Positions 7,743 to 16,272 of a stretch of 64,000 bases of DNA are shown here, one piece after another. The notes under the pieces are model-generated. The model made no database searches. It was not told where the DNA came from and saw nothing but the letters and a program-made list of their open reading frames with translations. The translations under genes were made by a program, and so were the position numbers. The DNA comes from RGIG9060 sp045645985 (GTDB taxonomy: Bacteria > Spirochaetota > Spirochaetia > Treponematales > Treponemataceae): NCBI GenBank assembly GCA_045645985.1, contig JAZRJV010000037.1, positions 12,042 to 76,041 on the forward strand, read 5' to 3'. Positions within the stretch are counted from its first letter, which is position 1, and each line of letters starts with the position of its first letter.

Positions 7743-9161
7743 ATGGAATACAGAATTGAACACGATTCAATGGGCGATGTAAAAGTTCCTGCAAACAAAT
7801 ACTGGGCTGCTCAAACAGAAAGAAGTCACGAAAACTTTAACATCGGTGTTGGAATCGAAACAATGCCACGAGAAATCACAAAGGCTTTTGGTGTGTTAAA
7901 AAAAGCCGCTGCAATGGCAAACAACGCACTTAAACCAGAAAAAATGACTGCAGAAAAATTAGACGCAATTTCTAAAGCATGTGATGAAGTTATTTCTGGT
8001 GAACTTTTTGACCACTTCCCTCTTGTTGTATGGCAAACTGGTAGTGGAACTCAATCTAACATGAACGCAAACGAAGTTATTGCAAATCGCGGTAACGAAA
8101 TTGCTTCAGGACTTCCTGCAGGAACTTTCTTTGAAGATGCTTCTAAAGTAACAAAACTTCTTCATCCAAATGATGATATCAATATGAGCCAATCTTCTAA
8201 CGATACTTTCCCTACAGCAATGCATATTGCAGCAGTTACAATCTTAGAAGACAAACTTATTCCTGCTGTTGAACTTTTAATCAATACTTTTGCTCGTTTA
8301 GAAAAAGAAAACGAAGGAATCGTAAAATCAGGAAGAACTCACTTACAAGATGCAACTCCTATCACTTTCAGTCAAGAAATCTCAGGTTGGAGAACTTCTC
8401 TTGAAAGAGATATTGAACTTATCAAACTTTCACTTAAACCTTTAAGAGAACTTGCTCTCGGAGGAACAGCTGTTGGAACAGGTCTTAACGCACCAAAAGG
8501 TTTTGATGTAAAAGTTGCAGAAGCTGTTTCAAAATTAACTGGAAAAGAATTTGTTACAGCTGGAAACAAATTCCACGCTTTAACAAGTAAAGATGAATTA
8601 GTATTTGCTCATGGTGCATTAAAAGCTCTTGCTGCAGATATGATGAAAATTGCAAATGATGTTCGCTGGCTTGCTTCAGGTCCTCGTGTTGGTCTTGGAG
8701 AAATTAAAATTCCTGAAAATGAACCAGGTTCTTCAATTATGCCAGGAAAAGTAAACCCAACTCAATGTGAAGCTGTAACTATGGTTGCTGTTCAAGTTAT
8801 GGGAAATGATGTAGCTGTTGGAATGGCTGCAAGTCAAGGTAACTTCGAACTTAACGTATTTATGCCAGTTTGTATTTACAACTTCTTACAATCAGCTCGT
8901 TTATTGGCAGAATCAATTGTTTCTTTCAATAACAACTGTGCTGTTGGAATTACTGCAGATAAAGAAAAAATGCACAACAATCTTCATAACTCATTGATGC
9001 TTGTAACTGCATTAAATCCATACATTGGATACGAAAATGCTGCAAAAACTGCTAAAAAAGCTTACAAAGAAAATATTTCTCTAAAAGAAGCTTGTGTTGC
9101 TCTTGGATTCTTAACTTCAGAAAAATTTGATGAAGTTTTCCATCCTGAACAAATGGTATAA
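7743..9161 (+). CDS. fumC: Class II fumarate hydratase
   Basis: 472 residues, normal length for FumC. The fumarase/aspartase signature GSSIMPGKVNP begins at residue 329, with catalytic serine S331 in the flexible SS loop. SGRTHLQDATPI carries the substrate-binding histidine region, and TGSGTQSNMNANEV is the fumarase N-terminal signature. ATG at 7743 is chosen because GGAG lies 7 nt upstream; a TTG at 7731 in the same frame would place that site inside the gene. It dehydrates malate to fumarate for the reductase encoded downstream. 22 nt separates it from mdh. Confidence 0.95.
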   Translation: MEYRIEHDSMGDVKVPANKYWAAQTERSHENFNIGVGIETMPREITKAFGVLKKAAAMANNALKPEKMTAEKLDAISKACDEVISGELFDHFPLVVWQTGSGTQSNMNANEVIANRGNEIASGLPAGTFFEDASKVTKLLHPNDDINMSQSSNDTFPTAMHIAAVTILEDKLIPAVELLINTFARLEKENEGIVKSGRTHLQDATPITFSQEISGWRTSLERDIELIKLSLKPLRELALGGTAVGTGLNAPKGFDVKVAEAVSKLTGKEFVTAGNKFHALTSKDELVFAHGALKALAADMMKIANDVRWLASGPRVGLGEIKIPENEPGSSIMPGKVNPTQCEAVTMVAVQVMGNDVAVGMAASQGNFELNVFMPVCIYNFLQSARLLAESIVSFNNNCAVGITADKEKMHNNLHNSLMLVTALNPYIGYENAAKTAKKAYKENISLKEACVALGFLTSEKFDEVFHPEQMV

Positions 9162-9179
9162 ATTTTTACGAGGGTCTTT

Positions 9180-9971
9180 ATGAATTATAGTTATTATCCA
9201 GGTTGTACATTGCGTACAAAAGCAAAAGACTTGGATTTTTATGCAAAAAAAAGTCTTGAAGCCTTAGGTTCTTCACTTGTTGAAGTTCCAGATTGGCAAT
9301 GTTGTGGAGGTGTTTACTCTACAGCAAAAGACGAAGTTGCAAATAAACTTTCTGCAGTAAGAGCATTAGTTGCAGCACGAGATGCTGGGCAAGATTTAGT
9401 TACAGTATGTTCTGCTTGTCATAATGTATTAAAGCAAGTAAACAACGACATGAAAAATGATGAATACATCAAAAGTCATGCAAACGCTTATATGCAGTTA
9501 GAAACTCCTTACGAAGGAGAAACAAATGTTATTCACTTCCTTGAACTTTTAAGAGACAAAATCGGATTTGATGAAATTGCAAAAAAAGTAGTTAATCCAA
9601 TTGGTAAAAAAATCGGTGCTTACTACGGATGTCTTTTACTTCGTCCTGGAAAAGTTATGGAAATGGATAATCCAGAAAATCCAAAAATTCTTGAAGATTT
9701 TATCAAAGCTATTGGTGGTGAACCAGTTATCTACGCTAGAAGAAATGAATGCTGTGGTGGTTATATCACTATGGAAGATAAAAATATCGCTAACAAAAAA
9801 AGCGGTTTAATTTTGGAAAATGCAAAAGAACAAGGTGCAGAACTTTTAGTTACAGCTTGTCCTCTTTGTTTATACAATCTCAAGAAAAACACTGATGGCC
9901 ATGAACTTCCTGTAGTTTATTTTACAGAACTTTTAGCTCAAGCTCTCGGCGTAAAAAAAGGAGATGAGTAA
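9180..9971 (+). CDS. hdrB: Heterodisulfide reductase subunit B-like protein
   Basis: 263 residues with two complete CCG domains, the ligands of noncubane [4Fe-4S] clusters: C9, C41-C42, C77, C80 and C151, C191-C192, C227, C230. In methanogens HdrB reduces the CoM-CoB disulfide; in bacteria the partner differs. There is no dsrC here and the organism would not make CoM or CoB, so another acceptor is needed. The nearest candidate is the fumarate reductase encoded four to five genes downstream. Its gene is followed after 2 nt by hdrC. Cytoplasmic, no signal or membrane segments. Confidence 0.9.
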   Translation: MNYSYYPGCTLRTKAKDLDFYAKKSLEALGSSLVEVPDWQCCGGVYSTAKDEVANKLSAVRALVAARDAGQDLVTVCSACHNVLKQVNNDMKNDEYIKSHANAYMQLETPYEGETNVIHFLELLRDKIGFDEIAKKVVNPIGKKIGAYYGCLLLRPGKVMEMDNPENPKILEDFIKAIGGEPVIYARRNECCGGYITMEDKNIANKKSGLILENAKEQGAELLVTACPLCLYNLKKNTDGHELPVVYFTELLAQALGVKKGDE

Positions 9972-9973
9972 TT

Positions 9974-10360
9974 ATGGAAGCAAAAATCAGTAAGGAACAA
10001 ATCATTCAGATTAGTGGTGTAAATCCTAGAAAATGTATGAGATGCGGAAAATGTTCTGCTTCTTGTCCATCCTATGATGAAATGGAATATCACCCACATC
10101 AATTTGTTTACATGGTAGAAAATGGAGATATTGAAAGTTTGGCAAAATCACCTTCACTTTTCAAATGTCTTTCATGTTTTGCTTGTATTGAACGATGTCC
10201 TAGAAATGTTGAACCTGCAAAACTTGTAGAAGCTGTTAGAACTGCTGTTGTAAGACAACAGGGAAACAACCACTTAAAAGCAGAGCAGATTCCAGAAATG
10301 TTGGATGAAGATTTGCCTCAACAGGCTATCGTAAGTGCTTTTAGAAAGTATAAGAAATAG
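9974..10360 (+). CDS. hdrC: Heterodisulfide reductase subunit C-like ferredoxin protein
   Basis: 128 residues with two cubane [4Fe-4S] motifs: CMRCGKCSASCP (about residues 17-28) and CLSCFACIERCP (about 65-76). It relays electrons between HdrA and HdrB in known Hdr complexes. It is usually encoded next to HdrB, as here. No membrane anchor, unlike the HdrE/DsrM-linked types. Confidence 0.9.
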   Translation: MEAKISKEQIIQISGVNPRKCMRCGKCSASCPSYDEMEYHPHQFVYMVENGDIESLAKSPSLFKCLSCFACIERCPRNVEPAKLVEAVRTAVVRQQGNNHLKAEQIPEMLDEDLPQQAIVSAFRKYKK

Positions 10361-10369
10361 GGATTAGAT

Positions 10370-12370
10370 ATGCAAAGAATCGGTGTTTTTGTGTGCCATT
10401 GTGGTACAAATATTGCTGCAACAGTTGATGTAAAAGCTGTTGCCGAAGCTCTCAGTCACGAACCTGGTGTTGTAGTTTCTAAAGAATATCAGTATATGTG
10501 TTCTGAAGCAGGACAAAATCTTATTAAAGATGCTATCAAAGAAAATAAATTAACTGGAGTTGTTGTGTGTTCTTGTTCACCTCGTATGCACGAAGCAACT
10601 TTCAGAAAAACAGCTGCAGAAGCAGGACTTAACTCTTACATGGTAGAAATTGCCAACATCCGTGAACAATGTTCTTGGATTCACAAAGAAGTTCCTGTAG
10701 CAACTGAAAAAGCAATCGCACTTGGAAAAGCTGCTGTTGCAAAAGTTCACTTAAACGCTCCGTTAACTCCAGGTGAAACTCCTGTTACAAAAAGAGCATT
10801 GGTTATCGGTGGTGGTATTGCAGGTATTCAAACTGCATTGGATATTGCAGATGCAGGTTTCCCAGTTGATATCGTAGAAAAAGAACCAACTATCGGTGGA
10901 AAGATGACTCAAATTGATAAAACTTTCCCTACTTTAGACTGCGCCGCTTGTATTCTTACACCAAAAATGGTTGACTGTGCTCAAAATGATAAAATCAGAA
11001 TTTTATCTTATAGCGAAGTTGCAGAAGTAAAAGGCTTTGTTGGAAATTTCTCAGTAAAAATCAAACGAAAGGCTCGTTTTGTTGACGAAACAAAATGTAC
11101 AGGTTGTGGAGTTTGTACAGAAAAATGTCCTCAGAAAAAAGTTCCTAATGAATTTAACTTAGGAATGAATAATAGAACTGCAATTTACATTCCTTTTGCA
11201 CAAGCTGTTCCAAAGGTTGCAACAATCGACCCTAATTCTTGTATGATGTTAAAAACAGGAAAATGTGGTGTTTGTTCAAAAGTTTGTGGAGCAGGTGCTA
11301 TCGATTACAAACAACAAGATACTTATCTTGAAGAAAAATATGGTGCAATCGTTGTAGCAACAGGATTTAATCCTATCAATGTTGAAAAATATGACGAATT
11401 TGCATACACACAAAGCAAAGATGTTGTAACTTCACTTGAATTTGAACGCTTGATGAATGCAGCAGGTCCTACAAACGGAACATTGCTTCGTCCATCTGAC
11501 GGAAAACATCCTCATACTTTGGTTTTTGTACAATGTGTTGGAAGCCGCGAAGACGGAAATGGTTGCAAAGGCGGAAAAGAATATTGTTCAAAAATCTGTT
11601 GTATGTATACAGCAAAACACGCAATGCTTTGTCGTGAAAAATATCCAGATACTGATGTTTATGTATTCTACATTGATGTTCGTACTCCTGGTAAAAACTT
11701 TGACGAATTCTATCGCCGTGCAGTTGAACAATACGGAGTTCACTATGTAAAAGGTATGGTAGGAAAAGTTGTACCTAGAGCAGACGGAAAACTTGAAGTT
11801 TACGGTTCAGACTTAATCGATAACAAACAAATCAAAATTGATGCTGATATGGTTGTTTTAGCAGCTGCTATCGAACCAGATAAAACAGCTCGTCCACTTG
11901 CTACAATGCTTACAGCAAGTATGGATACAAACGACTTCTTTACAGAAGCTCACCCAAAACTTCGTCCAGTAGAAAGTCCTACAGCAGGTGTTTTCTTGTC
12001 AGGAACTTGTCAAGGACCAAAAGATATTCCAGAAACAGTTGCTCAAGCAGGTGCTGCTGCTGGAAAAGTTATTGGACTTTTAGTAAAAGATTCTCTCAAA
12101 GGAAACCCATGTGTTGCACAATCTGATCCTATGATGTGTAACGGATGTCAAGCTTGTGAAAAAGTTTGTCCTTACGGAGCTATCACTTATTCAGATACAG
12201 ACTTTAGCCGAAGAAAAGACGGTTCTATGATTCGTCATGTGGCAAATGTAAATCCAGCTGTTTGTCAAGGTTGTGGAGCTTGTACAGTTGCTTGTCCTTC
12301 TGGAGCTATGGATCTTAACGGATTCTCTACAAAACAAATTATGGCGGAGGTTGATGCAATATGTCAGTAA
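10370..12370 (+). CDS. hdrA: Heterodisulfide reductase subunit A-like flavoprotein (candidate bifurcating FAD site)
   Basis: 666 residues, full-length HdrA. In order: N-terminal Cys domain (FVCHCGTN, then CSCSPRMHE near residue 66), FAD-binding GGGIAGIQTALD (about 146-157), the conserved DCAACILTPKM ligand region, an inserted ferredoxin pair (CTGCGVCTEKCP and the divergent CMMLKTGKCGVCSKVC), the second half of the flavin domain, and a C-terminal [4Fe-4S] pair (CNGCQACEKVCP, CQGCGACTVACP). HdrA carries the electron-bifurcating FAD in MvhADG-HdrABC and is thought to do so in FlxABCD-HdrABC. Its 3' end overlaps the next gene by 10 nt, indicating coupled translation. Confidence 0.93.
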   Translation: MQRIGVFVCHCGTNIAATVDVKAVAEALSHEPGVVVSKEYQYMCSEAGQNLIKDAIKENKLTGVVVCSCSPRMHEATFRKTAAEAGLNSYMVEIANIREQCSWIHKEVPVATEKAIALGKAAVAKVHLNAPLTPGETPVTKRALVIGGGIAGIQTALDIADAGFPVDIVEKEPTIGGKMTQIDKTFPTLDCAACILTPKMVDCAQNDKIRILSYSEVAEVKGFVGNFSVKIKRKARFVDETKCTGCGVCTEKCPQKKVPNEFNLGMNNRTAIYIPFAQAVPKVATIDPNSCMMLKTGKCGVCSKVCGAGAIDYKQQDTYLEEKYGAIVVATGFNPINVEKYDEFAYTQSKDVVTSLEFERLMNAAGPTNGTLLRPSDGKHPHTLVFVQCVGSREDGNGCKGGKEYCSKICCMYTAKHAMLCREKYPDTDVYVFYIDVRTPGKNFDEFYRRAVEQYGVHYVKGMVGKVVPRADGKLEVYGSDLIDNKQIKIDADMVVLAAAIEPDKTARPLATMLTASMDTNDFFTEAHPKLRPVESPTAGVFLSGTCQGPKDIPETVAQAGAAAGKVIGLLVKDSLKGNPCVAQSDPMMCNGCQACEKVCPYGAITYSDTDFSRRKDGSMIRHVANVNPAVCQGCGACTVACPSGAMDLNGFSTKQIMAEVDAICQ

Positions 12371-12798
12371 ATACAGAATTTAAACCAAAAATCGTAGCAT
12401 TTTGTTGTAACTGGTGTTCTTATGCAGGTGCTGACCTTGCAGGAACAAACCGCTTGAACTACCCAGCTGATGTAAAAATCATCAGAGTTCCATGTTCTTG
12501 CCGTGTAAATCCTATGTTCATTTTACGAGCATTCCAAAGAGGTGCTGACGGTGTAATTATGTGTGGATGTCACCCAGGAGACTGTCACTACACAAGTGGA
12601 AATTACTTTGCTCGTCGAAGAATGACTTTGCTTTTCTCAACACTTAGTTTTATGGGAATTGAAAAAGGTAGAACAAGAGTAGAATGGGTTTCTGCCGCAG
12701 AAGGTGCTAAATTTGCAAAAACAATGAATGAATTTGTTGAAACAATCACTTCCCTTGGTCCAAATAAAAGATTGGAGGACTTAAGATGCAAGAATTAA
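12361..12798 (+). CDS. flxD: MvhD/FlxD-like [2Fe-2S] linker subunit
   Basis: 145 residues, typical length of MvhD (F420-non-reducing hydrogenase iron-sulfur subunit D). Five conserved-type cysteine clusters are visible: FCCNWCSYAGADLAG, PCSCRVNP and CGCHPGDCHY. MvhD-family proteins dock the electron-input module onto HdrA. No hydrogenase large or small subunit is nearby; instead a FlxA-like NAD(P)H reductase follows, so the input is NADH rather than hydrogen. Overlaps hdrA by 10 nt and the next gene by 13 nt. Confidence 0.88.
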   Translation: MSVNTEFKPKIVAFCCNWCSYAGADLAGTNRLNYPADVKIIRVPCSCRVNPMFILRAFQRGADGVIMCGCHPGDCHYTSGNYFARRRMTLLFSTLSFMGIEKGRTRVEWVSAAEGAKFAKTMNEFVETITSLGPNKRLEDLRCKN

Positions 12799-13697
12799 TT
12801 AATCAAACAGTTACAGACGCAGTTCTTGCAAGAGCAAAAGAACTTTTGTCAAACGGAACTGTAAATCGCGTAATCGGTTGGGAAAAAGGTTTATTTGAAG
12901 ACGACCAAACTCCAAGAGTTTTTACTTCAGTTGAAGAACTTGATAAAGACTTTATTTATGATGATTACAGCGTTGCAACTGTTTCAAAATATCTCATTAA
13001 AGAAACAAAAAAAGAAGGAAAAATCTTAGCCTTCTTAAAAGCAAACGATACTTACAGCTTTAATCAACTTGTAAAAGAACACAGAGTAAACAGAGATAAT
13101 GTTTATATCGTTGCTGTTCCATCAAATGGTGAAGCACAAAAAGGGAAAATCCATGTTGTTTATGATGAAATCATGGGCACAGACGGAAAAATTTCTGCAA
13201 AAAAAGAAGAATCTTTAGAAGATAAAGAAGCATTCAACAAAGAAAGATTTGAAATGATTGCAAAACTTGAAGCAATGACAGCTGATGAAAGATTTGCTTT
13301 CTGGCAAAACGAACTTTCAAAATGTATCAGATGTAATGCTTGTAGAAATGTTTGTCCAGCTTGTACTTGTGAACAATGTGTTTTTGATAACCCAAAATCA
13401 GGAGTTTCACAAAAAGCTGCAGCAGATTCTTTTGAAGAAAAAATGTTCCATATCATCAGAGCATTCCATGTTGCTGGTCGTTGTACAGACTGTGGCGAAT
13501 GTTCACGAGTTTGTCCTCAAAATATTCCATTGTATCTTCTTAACAGAAAATACATCAAGGATGTGGACGAAATCTACGGTGAATATCAAGCAGGAGAAGA
13601 CACAGAAAGTCGTGCTCCTCTTAACACTTACAAAACTGATGATGTTGAACCTTCTATCGTTTACGAAAGAGATGCTTCTCAAGGAGGAATAAACTAA
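12786..13697 (+). CDS. FlxC/FlxB-like 4Fe-4S dicluster protein
   Basis: 303 residues. An N-terminal domain of about 170 residues without cysteines is followed by CIRCNACRNVCPACTCEQC (about 180-198) and CTDCGECSRVCP (about 233-244), two [4Fe-4S] motifs with extra cysteines. The overall plan resembles the iron-sulfur subunits of Flx/Flox modules and of HdrABC partners. Its job would be to pass electrons from the flavin reductase to the MvhD-like protein. Overlaps flxD by 13 nt and the next gene by 1 nt (TAATG). Whether it corresponds to FlxB or FlxC cannot be decided without alignment. Confidence 0.8.
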   Translation: MQELINQTVTDAVLARAKELLSNGTVNRVIGWEKGLFEDDQTPRVFTSVEELDKDFIYDDYSVATVSKYLIKETKKEGKILAFLKANDTYSFNQLVKEHRVNRDNVYIVAVPSNGEAQKGKIHVVYDEIMGTDGKISAKKEESLEDKEAFNKERFEMIAKLEAMTADERFAFWQNELSKCIRCNACRNVCPACTCEQCVFDNPKSGVSQKAAADSFEEKMFHIIRAFHVAGRCTDCGECSRVCPQNIPLYLLNRKYIKDVDEIYGEYQAGEDTESRAPLNTYKTDDVEPSIVYERDASQGGIN

Positions 13698-14737
13698 TGG
13701 TAAAACTTCCTTTATCAAAATTAAATGATTTATTTGCCCTTATCAACGGAAATCAAGAATTATATCTTCCAGTTGATACAGACAAAGGCGAAGCAGAATA
13801 TAAAAAATGGCAAGAAGGATATTCTCTAAGTTCTGCATTAAACACAAATCGTAGTGCAAAAGACTTTTTCTTTCCACAAACAGAAAACATCGTTGAATTT
13901 AAGATGGAAGGAAAAAATATCGATGTTATCGACACTCGTTCAGAAACAAAAGATTTTGTTGTGTTTGGTGTAAAAGCTTGTGATGCAAAGAGTTTTGAAA
14001 TTCTTGATAGAGTTTTCCTTGTTGACCCAGTTGATACATTCTACAAAAATCGAAGAGAACACGGAACTATCGTTACATTAAGTTGTAACACAATGGCTCC
14101 AACTTGTTTCTGTTCACTTTTTGGAATTGATGTTGCAAATCCAGCAGGTGATGTTGCTTCTTGGATGGATGACGAAACTATCTGGTTTGAAGCAAACACA
14201 GAAAAAGGTAAAAACTTTTTAGCTTCAATTTCTTCATTAACAGAAAACACAAACGATGCAGATGTTGACGCAGTTGAAGAAATCAAAGATGCAACAACAG
14301 AATTGATGAATTCACAAGCTCTTGCTAAACAAGATATGGCAAAATTCAAAGGTGAAAATCTTTTGGAATTGTTCAATTCTCCAGAATGGGAAAAACTTTC
14401 AGAAACTTGTTTAGGTTGTGGAACTTGTACATTTGTTTGTCCAACTTGTCAATGTTACGATATTCGAGATTTCAATACAGGAAAAGGCGTTAAGCGTTTT
14501 AGATGTTGGGATAGTTGTATGTATTCTGACTTTACAAAAATGGCGGCTGAAAATCCACGCAAATCTCAACTTGAAAGATTTAGACAAAGATTTATGCACA
14601 AACTCGTTTACTATCCTACAAAAAATGAAGGAATCTACGGATGTGTAGGTTGTGGACGCTGTTTGAACAAATGTCCAATTTCAATGAACATTGTTAAAGT
14701 TATTAAAAAGCTTTCAAATACAAAAGGAGATAACTAA
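13697..14737 (+). CDS. AsrA/hydrogenase-beta-like 4Fe-4S protein (Flx module)
   Basis: 346 residues. The N-terminal 230 residues resemble subunit A of anaerobic sulfite reductase and the beta subunit of soluble NiFe hydrogenases (VFGVKACDAKSFEILDRVF; TLSCNTMAPTCFCSLFG). Two [4Fe-4S] motifs follow: CLGCGTCTFVCPTCQC and CVGCGRCLNKCP. AsrA-like and AsrB-like (next gene) proteins pair to oxidise NAD(P)H and deliver electrons to a catalytic partner. Here the partner is the Hdr complex; no siroheme sulfite reductase (AsrC) gene is present, which argues against a sulfite reductase. Overlaps both neighbours by 1 nt. Confidence 0.82.
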   Translation: MVKLPLSKLNDLFALINGNQELYLPVDTDKGEAEYKKWQEGYSLSSALNTNRSAKDFFFPQTENIVEFKMEGKNIDVIDTRSETKDFVVFGVKACDAKSFEILDRVFLVDPVDTFYKNRREHGTIVTLSCNTMAPTCFCSLFGIDVANPAGDVASWMDDETIWFEANTEKGKNFLASISSLTENTNDADVDAVEEIKDATTELMNSQALAKQDMAKFKGENLLELFNSPEWEKLSETCLGCGTCTFVCPTCQCYDIRDFNTGKGVKRFRCWDSCMYSDFTKMAAENPRKSQLERFRQRFMHKLVYYPTKNEGIYGCVGCGRCLNKCPISMNIVKVIKKLSNTKGDN

Positions 14738-15564
14738 TGGAAAATGAAGCTTTGATTCCTTATGTAGGAGTTGTAACCGATATCCGACAGGAAACTCCTG
14801 ATGTTAAAACATTTAGAGTTGTAGGAAAAGACGGAAAAAAACTTTTTGAACACAAACCAGGTCAATGTGCAATGCTTTCTGTTCCTGGTGTTTCAGAAGC
14901 AATGATTTCTATCACTTCTTCACCTACAAACACAGAATTTATGGAATTTAGCGTAAAAAAATGTGGTTGTTTAACAGAATGGTTACACTCAATGGAAGTT
15001 GGCCAAAATATCACAGTTCGCGGACCTTACGGAAACGGATTCCCAGTAGAAACAGCTTTCAAAGGCAAAAACTTGCTTTTTATCGCTGGTGGTATCGGTC
15101 TTGCACCACTTCGCTCAGTAATTAATTATGTTCGTGATAAACGAGAAAACTACGGAACAGTTCAAATCGTTTACGGTGCTCGTTCAAAGGCAGACCTTGT
15201 TGCTTACAAAGAAATTATTGATGAATGGACAAATGATTCAGGAATCGAAGTTTGTCTTACAATCGATAATCCTCAGGATGACTGGGACGGACATGTTGGA
15301 TTCATTCCTAACTATGTAAAAGAATTAAATCCTGATACAAGCAAAACTGTAATTATGTGTGGACCACCAATTATGATTAAATTCACATTGGCAGGACTTA
15401 AAGAATTAGGTTTTGTTGATACACAGGTTTTCACAACTATGGAAATGAGAATGAAATGTGGAATCGGAAAATGTGGTCGCTGTAACATTGGTGATAAATA
15501 TGTTTGTAAAGACGGTCCGGTTTTCAGTTTTGACCAACTTAGTGAATTACCACCAGAATATTAA
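14737..15564 (+). CDS. flxA: FlxA-like FAD/NAD(P)H-binding oxidoreductase subunit
   Basis: 275 residues of the ferredoxin-reductase superfamily, like PyrK, AsrB and hydrogenase gamma subunits. The FAD-binding barrel has GQCAMLSVPG with an ISITSSP loop (the usual RxYS position), the NAD(P) domain has GGIGLAPLRSVI (about 111-122) and CGPPIM, and the C-terminus carries the cysteine cluster CGIGKCGRCNIGDKYVC for a [2Fe-2S] centre. It would oxidise NADH and feed the Hdr complex. It is linked to the previous gene by a 1-nt overlap. Confidence 0.88.
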   Translation: MENEALIPYVGVVTDIRQETPDVKTFRVVGKDGKKLFEHKPGQCAMLSVPGVSEAMISITSSPTNTEFMEFSVKKCGCLTEWLHSMEVGQNITVRGPYGNGFPVETAFKGKNLLFIAGGIGLAPLRSVINYVRDKRENYGTVQIVYGARSKADLVAYKEIIDEWTNDSGIEVCLTIDNPQDDWDGHVGFIPNYVKELNPDTSKTVIMCGPPIMIKFTLAGLKELGFVDTQVFTTMEMRMKCGIGKCGRCNIGDKYVCKDGPVFSFDQLSELPPEY

Positions 15565-15587
15565 GATAAGGAAGGATAAAAAACATT

Positions 15588-16262
15588 ATGGAACAAAATT
15601 TAGTTGATGTTTTCTTTTTTGGTAAAAAATATAGTGTACCAGAAAATCTTACAATCATGACAGCTATGGAATACGCTGGATATAAACTTGTAAGAGGATG
15701 TGGTTGTCGTAACGGTTTCTGTGGAGCTTGTGCTACAATTTATCGTATCAAAGGTGATAACGAACTTAAAGCATGTTTAGCTTGTCAAACAAAAGTTGAA
15801 GAAGGAATGTATGTTGCAACTCTTCCATTCTTCCCACTTGAGAAAAAACTTTATGACATCAATGCTGTAAAACCTACAGAACAAGTGATGATGCAACTTT
15901 ATCCAGAAATTTACAGTTGTATCGGTTGTAATGCTTGTACAAAAGCTTGTACTCAAGAACTCAATGTTATGCAGTATATCGCTTATGCACAACGCGGTGA
16001 ATATGAAAAATGTGCAGAAGAATCATTTGACTGTGTAATGTGTGGAGTTTGTTCTTCAAGATGTCCAGCAGGAATTTCTCATCCACAGGTTGCAGAACTT
16101 GCTCGTCGTATCAACGGAAAATATTTACAACCACAAACACAACACCTTATCGATAGAGTTAACGAAATCAACGAAGGTAAATGTGAAGAACTTATTCAAT
16201 CAATTATGAATAAGCCATTAGACCAAATTAAAGAACTTTACAATACTAGAGATTTTGAATAG
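15588..16262 (+). CDS. frdB: Fumarate reductase iron-sulfur subunit (FrdB/TfrB-like), soluble type
   Basis: 224 residues. The N-terminal [2Fe-2S] domain has C38, C40, C45, C48 and C63 (GCGCRNGFCGAC). Two [4Fe-4S] motifs follow: C111, C114, C117, C121 and C149, C152, C155, C159. The order matches SdhB/FrdB and the N-terminal half of thiol:fumarate reductase subunit TfrB. TfrB continues into an HdrB-like CCG half; this protein does not, and that half could be supplied by the separate HdrB at 9180. No membrane anchor genes are present. Ribosome site AAGGAAGGA. Its stop is 10 nt before the flavoprotein ATG. Confidence 0.82.
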   Translation: MEQNLVDVFFFGKKYSVPENLTIMTAMEYAGYKLVRGCGCRNGFCGACATIYRIKGDNELKACLACQTKVEEGMYVATLPFFPLEKKLYDINAVKPTEQVMMQLYPEIYSCIGCNACTKACTQELNVMQYIAYAQRGEYEKCAEESFDCVMCGVCSSRCPAGISHPQVAELARRINGKYLQPQTQHLIDRVNEINEGKCEELIQSIMNKPLDQIKELYNTRDFE

Positions 16263-16272
16263 GAGATGTGGA

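Noticed and set aside
13697..14737. Antisense frames of about 100 residues within the iron-sulfur genes (for example 14041-14376)
   Set aside because: Shadows of coding sequence rich in unusual Ser/Cys runs, with no initiation signals.
9180..15564. Hydrogenase or sulfite reductase complex
   Set aside because: No NiFe large or small subunit and no siroheme subunit (AsrC) is encoded; the input subunit is a FAD/NAD(P)H protein.
16255..16272. TTG start for the fumarate reductase flavoprotein
   Set aside because: The added six residues include the AGGAG that serves the ATG at 16273, and overlap the previous gene.
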